Below, piece after piece: positions 1 through 9,200 of a stretch of 64,000 nt of DNA (position 1 is the first letter of the stretch; every line of letters starts with the position of its first letter). Both the position numbers and the translations under genes were made by a program. The stretch spans positions 186,001-250,000 of the forward strand of contig FOUN01000003.1 of assembly GCA_900114885.1 (NCBI GenBank), in the 5' to 3' direction. A model generated the notes under the pieces. The model was not told where the DNA came from and searched no databases. It saw only the letters and a list, made by a program, of their open reading frames with translations. The DNA is from Psychrobacillus psychrodurans. Lineage in GTDB: Bacteria; Bacillota; Bacilli; Bacillales_A; Planococcaceae.

Positions 1-139
1 CGAACATATTGAGGAAGTCTTCTCTGAGGGTAAAGCAGATGCGGCTTTAGTTGCATCCATGATTCATTACGGTGATTATACAATTGGAGAGATCAAATCT
101 TATTTGCAAACTAAACATGTGAATGTGCGACATATTTAA
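1..139 (+). CDS. hisF: HisF, imidazole glycerol phosphate synthase cyclase subunit (3' end only)
   Basis: The frame starting at base 2 is open from the left edge to TAA at 137-139 and gives the last 45 residues of a protein. The stretch GKADAALVAS, followed by a histidine and an IGEIK segment, matches the C-terminal beta-alpha unit of HisF, which closes the imidazole ring of the histidine intermediate using ammonia from HisH. The gene is cut by the window edge, not broken. No hisI or hisE follows: the gene runs straight into a hairpin, so it would be the last gene of its transcript. Family assignment rests on a short C-terminal piece, so confidence is moderate to good. Confidence 0.75.
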   Translation, partial: EHIEEVFSEGKADAALVASMIHYGDYTIGEIKSYLQTKHVNVRHI

Positions 140-140
140 T

Positions 141-184
141 AGAAGAAATGACTTAGTCTTTACTGAGACTAAGTCATTTCTTCT
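141..184 (+). terminator. Hairpin terminator after hisF
   Basis: A perfect 19-bp inverted repeat (141-159 with 166-184) and a 6-base loop begins one base after the hisF stop codon. The stem itself ends in a T-rich arm but no long T run follows. The arms would work on either strand. Confidence 0.7.
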
Positions 185-222
185 GGCTTGAATTTTTAGA
201 TGAATGTTGGTGGGGAAATGTT

Positions 223-400
223 GAATCACTAGAATGTTTGGGAGAATCACTAGAATGTGTATGAGAATCGCTCGAATGTTTGGGAGAATCACTAGAATGT
301 GTTTAAGAATCGCTCGAATGTTTGGGAGAATCACTAGAATGTGTATAAGAATCGCTCGAATGTTTGAAAGAATCACTAGTATAGGTTTAAGAATCGCTCA
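223..400. repeat. 21-bp tandem repeat, 8 full units, alternating A/B types
   Basis: Eight complete 21-bp units run from 223 to 390 without any phase change and a ninth begins at 391. Each starts GAATCRCT, followed by MGAATGT in most units. Units alternate between a type with GAATCACTAGAATGT and one with GAATCGCTCGAATGT, giving a 42-bp higher-order period. The repeat keeps the minus strand open as a heptad-periodic peptide frame, but that frame has no ribosome site and is judged an accident of the 21-bp period. The array sits between the hisF terminator and the end of the HAD phosphatase gene. Confidence 0.9.
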
Positions 401-428
401 ATAAGTCCTGCAGATTCTGAAGGCTATC

Positions 429-1091
429 TTATTCGATTATCTCCCATCCACGTTCAGTAGCCAGTTTCCGTAGTTTCTCCTCAGGTTTAACTGCTACAGG
501 ATTACCCACTAACTTTAAAACAGGCAAGTCTGAAAAACTATCGCCATATGCATAACTATTTTCCCAGTCTATCTGATGACCACTCAATACTTCATGGACC
601 TTCAATGTTTTTTGTTCGCCATTTATATGGTTAATAATATTTTTGGTATAAACTTTTTCATCCTTATACAAAATATCAGTTCCTATTATCCGATTGAACA
701 CAAGTCCGTCTGTCACCCGCTCTAAAAATTGTGTGTAAGCTCCAGATACTAGTAATATGTGAAGATTCTCTTCTTGATGAAGTTTTAGTCTATCCAACAC
801 TTTTTGGTTAAAATCCTGTTGCATGACACCTTTGATTTCCTCGAAATATGCATCCATTTCCTGTTTTGAAAGACCTTCGAAAGCTTCTAAATATAATTGC
901 ATAGAACGTCTTTTCATCCTGCTAGCTGGATATAGTTTAAGTTTATTTGCTATGTATGGCGGAACAATTGCACGATAAAAGCTTTTATATGAAGATTGAT
1001 AGATAGGGTGTTCTTTTAGATGTTTCATTAGTATTGTAAATGTTTCTTCTTCGTAGAGAGTTCCATCAAAATCAAATATAGCTACTCGCAT
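429..1091 (-). CDS. HAD-superfamily phosphatase, subclass IB (SerB-like)
   Basis: A 220-residue protein. Motif I is DFDGT at residues 7-11 with the nucleophile Asp7 and acid/base Asp9; the motif II serine lies in LLVSGAY; the acidic motif GDSFSDLP is at about 183-190. The helical cap between motifs I and II is typical of HAD-IB enzymes related to phosphoserine phosphatase, which hydrolyse small phosphate esters in the cytoplasm. The substrate cannot be read from sequence. I start at the ATG at 1091, which has AGGGTGG five bases upstream, and not at the GTG nine bases earlier. It is monocistronic, with repeats on both sides. Confidence 0.8.
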   Translation of the reverse strand: MRVAIFDFDGTLYEEETFTILMKHLKEHPIYQSSYKSFYRAIVPPYIANKLKLYPASRMKRRSMQLYLEAFEGLSKQEMDAYFEEIKGVMQQDFNQKVLDRLKLHQEENLHILLVSGAYTQFLERVTDGLVFNRIIGTDILYKDEKVYTKNIINHINGEQKTLKVHEVLSGHQIDWENSYAYGDSFSDLPVLKLVGNPVAVKPEEKLRKLATERGWEIIE

Positions 1092-1174
1092 AAATTCCAC
1101 CCTTTTCTCAAGTAATAATTTATATAATTATTATACATGAATCAATTTCATAAAAGGATATAAAATAGTGAGAT

Positions 1175-1285
1175 CCGAACAACGATGATTTCTGCTCTGG
1201 AAGGGCGCTTTCCGCGGGCACGGTTTCAATCTCCTCATTACTACGTTTCTAGGGGGCTTTTAGCTCTCACTATTCCCAAATTGCG
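1175..1285. repeat. Degenerate Bacillaceae intergenic repeat (CTTTCCGCGGGCACGG type)
   Basis: The stretch contains CGCTTTCCGCGGGCACGG, CTCCTCATTACTACG, TTTCTAGGGGGCTTT and AGCTCTCACTATTCCC in the order seen in a dispersed repeat I know from many Bacillus-group genomes. It is GC-richer than its surroundings. The right half (GGAGTCGCC box) is missing, so it looks like a decayed or truncated copy. It is related to the intact pair at 45.9-46.4 kb. Confidence 0.6.
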
Positions 1286-1324
1286 ATATTACGTAAGTAA
1301 TTATGAATTGACTCACATGAATAA

Positions 1325-1353
1325 TTAAAAAATCGCCCCAAACTAACGGGGCG
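1325..1353 (-). terminator. Terminator of the CotF-like gene
   Basis: On the minus strand CGCCCC (1334-1339) pairs with GGGGCG (1348-1353) and a run of six T follows. It lies 12 bases after the stop codon of the CotF-like gene. Confidence 0.8.
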
Positions 1354-1364
1354 AGATTTATAAT

Positions 1365-1997
1365 TTAGCTCATCATTTTGCCTTGTGCTGGTGCATAAGC
1401 GTTCAAGATTGCCTGCATACTTTGTTCGTCTAGTTGTGGGACTTGATAATAATGATGTTTATTTTGATAAATGGAAAGCTCATAAGCCATTTCAATACAG
1501 TTTGGAATTGAGTCTGCAAGTACACGGCGGACAACTGGATTGGTTGTTTCTAATGCTGCGGTAGTTTTAGCAGTGGCAGAGGCTTTAGCAGCATCAAGAA
1601 GATAACCTGAAATTATCTCATCCGAAAGCTCATTTGCAGATTGGATTGGTTTTTTTGGCTGTGAAGGTTTGATGCCATATATAAAATCGTTTCCTGTTTG
1701 CATTTTATAGCTAGTTGTGGGATGTGACGGATCTTTACCGGTTTTAAAACATTCTACAGTAATATTATACTCATATACTGCGAATGCGTATTGTCGATCT
1801 AAAATATTGAGCAATTCTTGGTCTTTGACATGTGGACGTAAAAGCGTTTTTAAATTCAAACCAGAAATAGCTGTTGAAAGTACTTCATGAACGTCAAAAA
1901 CCTCATGACCACCATGATTCATATTTTGCGGTATGCTACCTGTTTGCATATTTTGATGAGTTTGCCCTTGACCTTGTCCAAATGGGTTTTGTGTCAT
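1365..1997 (-). CDS. CotF-like spore coat protein
   Basis: A 210-residue protein with a Gln/Gly/Asn-rich N-terminus (about residues 1-30: repeated GQ and QN pairs) followed by a helical, ferritin-like CotF domain containing HEVLSTAISGLN, the stretch LLNILDRQYA, and a conserved C-terminal half with VRRVLADSIP. CotF-family proteins are structural parts of the Bacillus spore coat. I start at the ATG at 1997, which follows AAGGAGGAAAA, and not at the longer upstream frame. The gene is flanked by its own terminator and appears monocistronic. It supports a spore-forming host. A role other than coat structure is possible for the several paralogues Bacillales usually carry. Confidence 0.75.
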   Translation of the reverse strand: MTQNPFGQGQGQTHQNMQTGSIPQNMNHGGHEVFDVHEVLSTAISGLNLKTLLRPHVKDQELLNILDRQYAFAVYEYNITVECFKTGKDPSHPTTSYKMQTGNDFIYGIKPSQPKKPIQSANELSDEIISGYLLDAAKASATAKTTAALETTNPVVRRVLADSIPNCIEMAYELSIYQNKHHYYQVPQLDEQSMQAILNAYAPAQGKMMS

Positions 1998-2074
1998 TCC
2001 AATTTTTCCTCCTTTTAGAAAATGTGATGAAACATCCTTTATAGATTGAACAAAATGATACATAATATGCAGGG

Positions 2075-2122
2075 CAAAAAAAATAAAAAGACAATCCCAC
2101 CTAAGTTTCTTTGGGATTGTCT
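2075..2122 (-). terminator. Strong minus-strand terminator
   Basis: AGACAATCCCA (2089-2099) pairs with TGGGATTGTCT (2112-2122), and reading on the minus strand the stem is followed by a long T-rich run. It lies about 170 bases beyond the stop of the unknown gene at 2294-2866, so it most likely ends the ypsA transcript. Confidence 0.75.
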
Positions 2123-2293
2123 GTCGATTTGAATTTAGCTCGCATTAACGAGTAGTAATACTCCGATCAAGGCTTGGACGAAGTAAAAAAAGCATAAGTG
2201 TGTGACAATTGTACGTAAAACAGCCAAGTACTTAGACAGAAAGCGTCACATGTGGCTTTGTCTATGTGACTAAAATTCTTTAATTGTCTAAAA

Positions 2294-2866
2294 CTATTCG
2301 ATAGTCGCTGCTAACCTAAATATTAGGGAATATAAAAATTGATACGTTTCTTCAATTGAAGAGGAGTCATTGAATCCATTTAAATAATTGATAGGTAAAT
2401 TTATTTCCCATAAACCTTCATTAGCTGCAAACATCATACTATATTGCATTTTCTCTGAATTATAATGCTCATCTAGAAAAGCTCTTATTTCAGCTGAATA
2501 TTTTTTTTGAATATATAGCCCGAACATTGCAGTATATACTTCAAATACTTCATCGTATTCAACTGCAATTGCATCAACACTAACAATGTCCAATACTTTA
2601 GTTTCTAAAAAAGTATACTCTTGAATATTGTCTTTAAAATATGAAATAGGTGATTGTAAAAATGCTATTGATTCTTTAGATATCAGTTCATCTGTTTCTT
2701 TGTTGTATCGTTCAATAATTGCCTCGCTAAATAAGTTTTGTTGGATGACATTTAATCCTGCAGGAAGTAATTGATTTTTCTCTGCAAAATCTTTTTCCTC
2801 CTCCGTCAGTATTAATTCCTGGTCTGTTGTTTCTTCAATTTTTTTAGTGAGTTTATTTTTAATCAT
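2294..2866 (-). CDS. Conserved-looking protein of unknown function, coupled to ypsA
   Basis: A 190-residue acidic protein that I do not recognise. It has no signal peptide, membrane segment or metal motif. The N-terminus (about 1-30) is highly charged, and the middle is predicted helical with many aromatic residues. Its ATG overlaps the ypsA stop codon by four bases, so the two are probably co-translated and may act together. A long 3' region without a convincing gene (2123-2293) precedes the terminator. No function is proposed. Confidence 0.6.
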   Translation of the reverse strand: MIKNKLTKKIEETTDQELILTEEEKDFAEKNQLLPAGLNVIQQNLFSEAIIERYNKETDELISKESIAFLQSPISYFKDNIQEYTFLETKVLDIVSVDAIAVEYDEVFEVYTAMFGLYIQKKYSAEIRAFLDEHYNSEKMQYSMMFAANEGLWEINLPINYLNGFNDSSSIEETYQFLYSLIFRLAATIE

Positions 2867-3429
2867 AGAAATTGATTCCTCTCTTCTTCTGCTATTTCTT
2901 CTGCCATTACTTGAAGGTCGTATGCATCTATAACGATTATTCGATAATCATTTTTTTCAGCATATTGCTCAGCTAATTTTTTAATGAACTTCGGTGATCC
3001 TTCATTTTCTTCATCATAAACTAGTAACATGCCATCCGAATTTCGGACAACGAACTTATTTCTCTCGATAAACTGCCAGGGAGCTTCATACGGTTTCTTA
3101 GTCACACTAGTATGATAATCAGCTTCCATTAATAGGCGTTCAAACTTTTCTTTCTTTTGTTCATTCCAATTTTTCTCTTGCTCTAAAAAAGGGGTAATAA
3201 TGGCGAATTTCACATCTGGGTATTCGGCTTTTAGTTCTAGAATTAGTTCAGCACTCCAAGTTTCCACACCTTGGACGCCACCTAATATAATCCATTCTAA
3301 TCCTTCGTCCAATAAAACACGTAGTTGATTTTCTATAGCTCTTTTAATAATAGGAATTCCTTTATGAGAATCATTAAATATGCCTAATTCATGTGCTTTA
3401 TAACCTGTTATTAACAGTCTTTTAATCAT
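2863..3429 (-). CDS. ypsA: YpsA, SLOG-fold protein (DUF1273)
   Basis: A 188-residue protein beginning MIKRLLITGYKAHELGIF, the Rossmann-like N-terminus of the YpsA family; the GGVQGVETW segment around residue 50 is the glycine-rich ligand loop of the SLOG fold, and a YDEENEGSP segment follows near 145. YpsA influences cell division in Bacillus and Staphylococcus; the SLOG superfamily is thought to bind nucleotide-type ligands. It is the first gene of a two-gene unit, overlapping the unknown downstream gene. It is divergent from ric across a 170-bp gap. Confidence 0.85.
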   Translation of the reverse strand: MIKRLLITGYKAHELGIFNDSHKGIPIIKRAIENQLRVLLDEGLEWIILGGVQGVETWSAELILELKAEYPDVKFAIITPFLEQEKNWNEQKKEKFERLLMEADYHTSVTKKPYEAPWQFIERNKFVVRNSDGMLLVYDEENEGSPKFIKKLAEQYAEKNDYRIIVIDAYDLQVMAEEIAEEERNQFL

Positions 3430-3521
3430 TATATCACCCTACTTATCATAGCATGTTCCTTTACCCATATAAAATCTTATCTCGTATGACTTTAAAACGA
3501 TAGAGAAAATTTTTGTAGGAA

Positions 3522-3535
3522 GAGGGAACTCCCTA
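3522..3535 (+). promoter_or_regulatory. NreC-type palindrome upstream of ric
   Basis: GAGGGAACTCCCTA matches the staphylococcal NreC consensus T(A/C)GGG-N4-CCC(G/T)A at every position but the first. A possible promoter (TTAACA at 3550-3555, TAGCTA at 3572-3577, 16-bp spacer) lies just downstream, so an activator bound here would sit close to the -35 region. The site is assigned by comparison with the remembered consensus. Confidence 0.55.
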
Positions 3536-3599
3536 ATATTTATTTTTCTTTAACAATTTACAATTAGCTTGTAGCTAACTAAGAAGGGAATGAAGTAAA

Positions 3600-4298
3600 A
3601 TGACTGAGTTATCCGTAGAAACAAATGTTTCAGAGATTGTAAAAGAAGTACCACAGACCGGTGATTTGTTTAGAAAACTACGTATAGATTTTTGTTGTGG
3701 AGGGAAAATACCTCTTAGAACTGCCGCAATAGATCAACATTTAGATCCAGATGAGGTTTTTGAAAAAGTGAAAGGCATTCAATCGAAACAAACAGAATAT
3801 AAACAATTGCTACCAACTTCTTTAGACGAGAAAGCGTTGATCGAACATATACAAACAAAACATCATGCATATTTACGTGAAGAATTACCTTCTTTAACAC
3901 CGTATATAACTAAAGTATCAAAAGTGCATGGGGAAAATCATCCTCATCTTATGAGAGTTAAAGAGATTTTCACCGTTTTAAAACGTGAGTTAATCGACCA
4001 TACCGACGATGAAGATCATGTTGTTTTTCCGCTAATAAATCAATTTATAGAAAACCCAACGGAAGAACACGCAAAACAATTACAACCACATGTACTAGAA
4101 TTGGAAGAAGAACACGAAAATGCAGGTAATTTACTGAAAGAACTCCGAGTAATTACCGATAATTTCACACCACCAGAAAGTGCTTGCGGTACTTTTAGAT
4201 TGGTATACCAACGTCTGGAACAACTCGAAAAAGATACATTTGAACATATTCATTTGGAGAATAATATATTGTTTGAAAATGTAAGGACAGCAATTTAA
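3600..4298 (+). CDS. ric: Ric/ScdA, di-iron protein repairing iron-sulfur clusters
   Basis: A 232-residue protein. The N-terminal DUF542 domain (about 1-55) carries the diagnostic FCCGG at residues 31-35; the rest is a hemerythrin-like domain with repeated His/Glu motifs (HHAYL, ENHPHL, HTDDEDHVVFPL, LEEEHENAG, HIHLENNILFE). Ric (ScdA, YtfE) binds a di-iron centre and helps restore Fe-S clusters damaged by nitric oxide or oxidants. The context, beside nitrate reductase and behind an NreC-like box, fits protection against NO made from nitrite. ATG at 3600 follows AAGAAGGG. A hairpin separates it from modA. Confidence 0.9.
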   Translation: MTELSVETNVSEIVKEVPQTGDLFRKLRIDFCCGGKIPLRTAAIDQHLDPDEVFEKVKGIQSKQTEYKQLLPTSLDEKALIEHIQTKHHAYLREELPSLTPYITKVSKVHGENHPHLMRVKEIFTVLKRELIDHTDDEDHVVFPLINQFIENPTEEHAKQLQPHVLELEEEHENAGNLLKELRVITDNFTPPESACGTFRLVYQRLEQLEKDTFEHIHLENNILFENVRTAI

Positions 4299-4305
4299 TA
4301 GAAAG

Positions 4306-4352
4306 GTCGCTATTTAGTCGAAGATACATTGACAAATATAGCGACTATTTTT
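4306..4352 (+). terminator. Terminator after ric
   Basis: GTCGCTAT (4306-4313) pairs with ATAGCGAC (4338-4345) and a T-rich tract follows. The loop is long (24 bases), so efficiency may be partial. Confidence 0.6.
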
Positions 4353-4409
4353 ATTTAGATGTATAGAAGCTATAATTATAAATATGTAGGTAAGGTAGGA
4401 GAGGATATT

Positions 4410-5189
4410 ATGAACAAATTTATCAAAATAATCATAGCTTTCTTATTATTCGTCCCATTTTTAGTAGCCTGTTCAAATACAGCTGGAGAAGAAGCAAAAA
4501 CCGAATTAGTCATTTCAACCGCTTCTAGTCTAAAGGAAGCGATGGAGGATATACAGCATACATATGAAGAAGAAAACCCTCATATTAAATTACGATTTAA
4601 CTTTGGGGCTTCCGGTTCCCTCCAGCAACAAATTTCTCAGGGTGCTCCAGTAGATCTTTTTTTCTCTGCTGCGGAGGACAAACTTGATTTATTAGTGAAA
4701 GAGGGCTTAATGGATAAAAATGATGTTACTGATTTATTAGGAAATGAGTTAGTATTAATCGTTCAAAATGGTAGGAAAACAACTTTAAATAGCTTTCAAG
4801 ATTTAAATAAGCAAGAAGTAGAAAAAGTTTCCATTGGAATGCCTGAAACAGTACCTGCTGGGAAATATGCAAAAGAGTCGTTACAAAATTTAGGGATTTG
4901 GAATGATATAGATTTTAAAATAGTGTTTGCTAAAGATGTTAGACAGGTACTATCATATGTTGAGACGGGGAATGTTGTAGCTGGAATCGTCTATAAAACA
5001 GATGTAATTTCTTCTAAAAAAATTAGGGTAATTGCTTCAGTGGAAGAGCAAATGCACACACCAATTATTTACCCACTTGGGATCATAAAAGATACCAAAC
5101 ACTATGAAGAAGCGAAAGATTTTTATGATTATCTTCAGAGTGAGAAAGGTTTAAAGGTTTTTGAAGATTATGGATTTACTATTAACTAA
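4410..5189 (+). CDS. modA: ModA, molybdate-binding lipoprotein
   Basis: A 259-residue lipoprotein: signal segment with lipobox LVAC (Cys21), then the ModA fold with the oxyanion-binding serines in STASSLKEAM and GASGSLQQQI, and a VPAGKYA segment later. It captures molybdate outside the membrane for the ABC importer, feeding the cofactor used by NarG. I start at ATG 4410 (after GGAGAGG) because the longer frame adds residues before the signal peptide. It overlaps modB by 20 bases. No modC ATPase follows. Confidence 0.88.
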   Translation: MNKFIKIIIAFLLFVPFLVACSNTAGEEAKTELVISTASSLKEAMEDIQHTYEEENPHIKLRFNFGASGSLQQQISQGAPVDLFFSAAEDKLDLLVKEGLMDKNDVTDLLGNELVLIVQNGRKTTLNSFQDLNKQEVEKVSIGMPETVPAGKYAKESLQNLGIWNDIDFKIVFAKDVRQVLSYVETGNVVAGIVYKTDVISSKKIRVIASVEEQMHTPIIYPLGIIKDTKHYEEAKDFYDYLQSEKGLKVFEDYGFTIN

Positions 5190-5853
5190 CATTACATTAA
5201 ACGAGTTTTTTAATCCTATTTGGTTATCCCTAAAAATTACTGTCATAGCCAGCGTTATTGTGATTATTTCAGGAATATTAGTAGGAAGACTTCTAGCGAG
5301 AAATTCTTTCAAGGGAAAATCGATAGTGGAAACATTGCTATTACTACCATTGGTGCTTTCCCCTACTGTTGTCGGATTTTTGTTAATTGTTATATTTGGT
5401 CGAAATAGTATTTTTGGGCAAGTGATCGAAAGGTTGTTCAACCAGCCGATAATCTTCACCTGGTGGGCGGCGGTGATCGCTTCGGTAGTAGTAGCTTTCC
5501 CTCTAATGTATCAATCTGCAAAGTCCGGATTTCAAGCAATAGATACTAACATTGAAGAGGCTGCTAGAGTTGATGGCGCTAGTGAGTGGAAGATTTTGTA
5601 TTACTTGTCTATACCGCTTGCATCTAAATCACTTATGTCAGGGGCAATTTTAAGTTTTGCACGCGCGCTTGGTGAATTTGGTGCCACATTAATGTTTGCA
5701 GGTAATATACCAGGTCAAACCCAAACTCTACCTACAGCAATTTATACTGCGATAGATTCTGGAAATATGGAATTAGCTTGGCTCTGGGTTACTTCTATTA
5801 TATTTATATCCTTTATCATGTTGATGATTATACAGCGTAACCAGAATTATTGA
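5170..5853 (+). CDS. modB: ModB, molybdate ABC transporter permease
   Basis: A 227-residue membrane protein with about five membrane segments and the EAA loop (EEAARVDGAS near residues 134-143) that docks the ATPase. ATG 5170 is chosen over the TTG nine bases earlier; either way it overlaps modA, implying translational coupling. ModB forms the channel of the molybdate importer. The usual third gene, modC, is absent: the next features are a terminator and the narG promoter region. Either an ATPase elsewhere serves ModAB or the system works with an orphan ATPase. Confidence 0.88.
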   Translation: MDLLLTNITLNEFFNPIWLSLKITVIASVIVIISGILVGRLLARNSFKGKSIVETLLLLPLVLSPTVVGFLLIVIFGRNSIFGQVIERLFNQPIIFTWWAAVIASVVVAFPLMYQSAKSGFQAIDTNIEEAARVDGASEWKILYYLSIPLASKSLMSGAILSFARALGEFGATLMFAGNIPGQTQTLPTAIYTAIDSGNMELAWLWVTSIIFISFIMLMIIQRNQNY

Positions 5854-5864
5854 ATACTATTTGA

Positions 5865-5895
5865 GACTTAAGCTTAATTGCTTAAGTCTTTTTTT
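5865..5895 (+). terminator. Terminator after modB
   Basis: GACTTAAGC (5865-5873) pairs with GCTTAAGTC (5880-5888), followed by seven T. It closes the modAB unit and isolates narG. Confidence 0.85.
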
Positions 5896-5931
5896 GAATA
5901 AAAATATTATTGCTTTCCACTCTGAGATGAT

Positions 5932-5994
5932 AGCTCATAAGGATACTAATACAGCTCATAACTCTGTGTAAATGACCCATTAACTAGCTAAAAG
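5932..5994. repeat. Short 21-bp-phased repeat, core GCYCATWA
   Basis: Three units start at 5932, 5953 and 5974, exactly 21 bases apart, with AGCTCATAA, AGCTCATAA and GACCCATTA at the start of each and unrelated bases between. Looser versions of the core (AGCACATA near 6020, ACCCATAA near 6048, TCTCATA near 6082) continue without strict phase. The rest of 5896-6119, ahead of the NreC boxes, holds no gene that I can support. Confidence 0.6.
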
Positions 5995-6119
5995 TCGTCA
6001 AAAAGGAGGCTACGAATATAGCACATAGTCAAGCAGACGGGGATAAAACCCATAAATTATCAAATATAGTCTGGAATATGCTCTCATATTCTGTGTTCTC
6101 CACTTAGAATTTTGTGCTC

Positions 6120-6154
6120 TAGGGAAAACCCGGTAGTGTTTAGGACTTTCCCTA
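6120..6154 (+). promoter_or_regulatory. Two NreC-type palindromes upstream of narG
   Basis: TAGGGAAAACCCGG (6120-6133) and TAGGACTTTCCCTA (6141-6154) each differ at one position from T(A/C)GGG-N4-CCC(G/T)A. Their starts are 21 bp apart, two helical turns, so two NreC dimers would lie on the same face. The second ends ten bases before the proposed -35 element. Confidence 0.65.
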
Positions 6155-6164
6155 ATGTCGAATA

Positions 6165-6192
6165 TTGTCATAGTCTTTCATAATAATAGTAT
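6165..6192 (+). promoter_or_regulatory. Probable narGHJI promoter
   Basis: TTGTCA (6165-6170) and TAGTAT (6187-6192), 16-bp spacer, about 65 bases before the narG start and just after the NreC-like boxes. Assigned by similarity to sigma-A hexamers. Confidence 0.5.
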
Positions 6193-6257
6193 AAGAATGA
6201 GCAAGTAATTGATTCCCGTCATGCTAGTCATTCGAATAGGAAGGGTGATCGATACTA

Positions 6258-9200
6258 ATGAAACGTAAATTTGGATTGAAGTATTTTAAGCCTACAGAAA
6301 AATATTCAGGAAGCTGGTCGATTCTTGAGCAAAAAAACCGAGACTGGGAAAATATGTATCGTGAACGTTGGTCACATGACAAAGTAGTTCGGACAACACA
6401 CGGAGTTAACTGTACTGGTTCTTGTAGTTGGAAAGTATTTGTGAAAAACGGAATTATTACATGGGAAAATCAGCAAATAGATTATCCATCATGTGGTCCT
6501 GAAATGCCGGAATTTGAACCTAGAGGATGTCCTCGTGGAGCATCATTTTCATGGTATGAATATAGCCCATTACGTGTGAAATATCCATATATGCGAGGTC
6601 GTTTGTGGAGACTTTGGAAATCTGCATTACATGAACATACAAATCCAGTGGATGCTTGGGGAAGTATTGTTGAAGATCCAGAGAAAGCATTTACTTATAA
6701 AAGAGCCAGAGGTAAGGGAGGACATGTCCGAGTTTCCTGGCAGGATGCAATGGAATTGATATGTGCACAATTGATCTATACGATTCGTAAGTTTGGTCCT
6801 GATAGAATAGCTGGATTTACACCAATTCCGGCAATGTCAATGATCAGCTATGCTGCTGGTTCGAGATTTATCAGTTTACTTGGTGGGGAAATGTTAAGTT
6901 TCTATGATTGGTATGCTGATTTACCACCAGCTTCACCACAAATTTGGGGAGAGCAAACAGATGTACCGGAATCATCTGATTGGTACAATTCGGGTTATTT
7001 AATAATGTGGGGCTCAAATGTCCCATTAACTCGTACACCAGATGCCCACTTTATGACTGAGGTTCGTTATAAAGGAACAAAAGTTGTTTCGGTTGCTCCT
7101 GACCATGCAGAAAACGTGAAATTTGCAGATAACTGGCTAGCTCCACATCCTGGAACAGATGCTGCTGTAGCTCAAGCGATGACACATGTTATTTTGGATG
7201 AGTTTTACGTTCAACGTAAAGAAGAAATGTTCATTAACTATGCAAAACAATATACAGATATGCCATTTTTAATTTTATTGGATGAACATGAAGGTATTCA
7301 CAAAGCTGGACGGTTCTTACGCGCAAGTGACTTTGGAGATACAAGAGAGAATTCTGAGTGGAAACCTGTAATTATTGATGAAATTACATCTAAAATAATT
7401 GTACCTAATGGGACAATGGGGCAACGCTGGGAACAAGATAAAAACTGGAATCTTATTTTAGAAAATGAAGATGGCACTAGAATTGATCCGGCAATGAGTG
7501 TTGAAAATTATGAATCAAGTAAAACAGAAATAGTTTTCCCATTCTTTGATAATGTTGCAAATGGAACATTTAATAGACATATCCCAGCTAAACAAGTTAC
7601 TTTGGCTGATGGAAGTACTCGTCTAGCAGTTACTGTATATGATTTAATGCTAAGTCAGTATGGTATCAATCGCGCGGAAAGTGAATTTAACGCAAAAGGA
7701 TATGATGATGCCGAATCATTTTACACACCAGCTTGGCAAGAAAAGGTCACTGGCGTAAAATCATCGGTAGTTGTACAAGTAGCTAGAGAATTTGCTCAAA
7801 ATGCTATTGATACAGAAGGTAGATCAATGATTATTATGGGGGCGGGTATTAACCATTGGTTCAATAGTGATACAATTTATCGATCTATTTTAAACCTAGT
7901 TATACTGACAGCGTCTCAAGGAGTTAACGGCGGCGGATGGGCCCATTATGTTGGTCAAGAGAAAGTTCGTCCTATTGAAGGCTGGAGCACTATTGCATTT
8001 GCTAAAGACTGGCAAGCACAACCGAGGCTTCAAAATGCTACTTCCTTCTTCTACTTTGCTACGGACCAATGGAAGTATGAAGAAATGGGTAATGACTCAC
8101 TAAAATCTCCTCTAGCTGGAGAGCTTAAGTACCAACATCCTGCAGATTATAATGTATTAGCTGCAAGACTTGGTTGGTTGCCATCTTATCCACAGTTTAA
8201 CAAAAATAGTTTACTTTTTGCTGAAGAAGCAGCGGCAAAAGGGAAAACAACAAATGAAGAAATAATAAAAACGGCATATGACCAAATCGTTTCAGGCGAA
8301 GTAAAAGGTGCAATCGAAGATCCAGACTCACCTGAAAACTTCCCAAAATCCTTATTTGTTTGGAGATCAAACTTAATTTCTAGTTCTGCCAAAGGACAAG
8401 AATATTTTATGAAGCATTTACTAGGTGCAAGTGATGGATTATTAGCGACTCCAAATGAAGATGAAAAACCTGAAGAAATAAAGTGGAGAGATGATGTAGA
8501 AGGTAAGTTGGATCTGTTAGTTTCTATTGATTTTAGAATGACAACTACTCCATTGTACTCAGATATTGTATTACCTGCTGCAACTTGGTATGAGAAAACA
8601 GATATTTCATCTACTGATATGCATCCATTTGTTCATCCGTTCAATCCGGCAGTAGATCCACTATGGGAATCACGTTCCGACTGGGATGTATACCGCTCAT
8701 TAGCTCAAACATTTTCTAAAATGGCGGAATCACATTTACCAGGAGTTTATAAAGACGTAGTTACTTCTCCGCTAGCACATGATTCGAAGAGTGAAATTTC
8801 TCAACCAATGGGATTAGTGAAGGATTGGAAAAAAGGTGAGGTTGAACCAGTCATTGGTAAAACTATGCCTAACTTTATAGTCGTGGAAAGAGATTATACA
8901 AAGGTTTATGATAAGTTTGTTTCGCTTGGGCCTTTAACTGAAAAAGGAAAAATCGGAGCTCATGGTGTAAGTTTCTCTGTAGCAGAAGAATACGAGGATA
9001 TGAAAAAAATAAACGGGACTCATTTTGATGACACCATTAAAAATGGACTCCCGATGATTCACTCAGCAAGACAGGCAGTAAACGCTGTACTTCACTTATC
9101 ATCAGCCACAAATGGTAAGGTATCTCAAAAAGCATTTGAATCAGCAGAAAAAGATACAGGTGTGCAGCTGAAGGATATTTCTGCAGACCGTGCAGCTGAA

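Noticed and set aside
47-376. 109-codon minus-strand open frame with heptad repeats (ILVILPN-like)
   Set aside because: It is the translation of the 21-bp array, has no ribosome site, and runs through the hisF terminator and into hisF on the other strand.
2135-2227. 30-residue hydrophobic frame on the minus strand before a strong terminator
   Set aside because: It could be a small membrane peptide, but it starts with TTG, has no ribosome site or promoter, and overlaps what looks like the 3' region of the upstream transcript.
2239-2271. TCACA and TGTGA words suggestive of an FNR/CRP-type site
   Set aside because: They are 13 bases apart instead of six and not near a suitable promoter.
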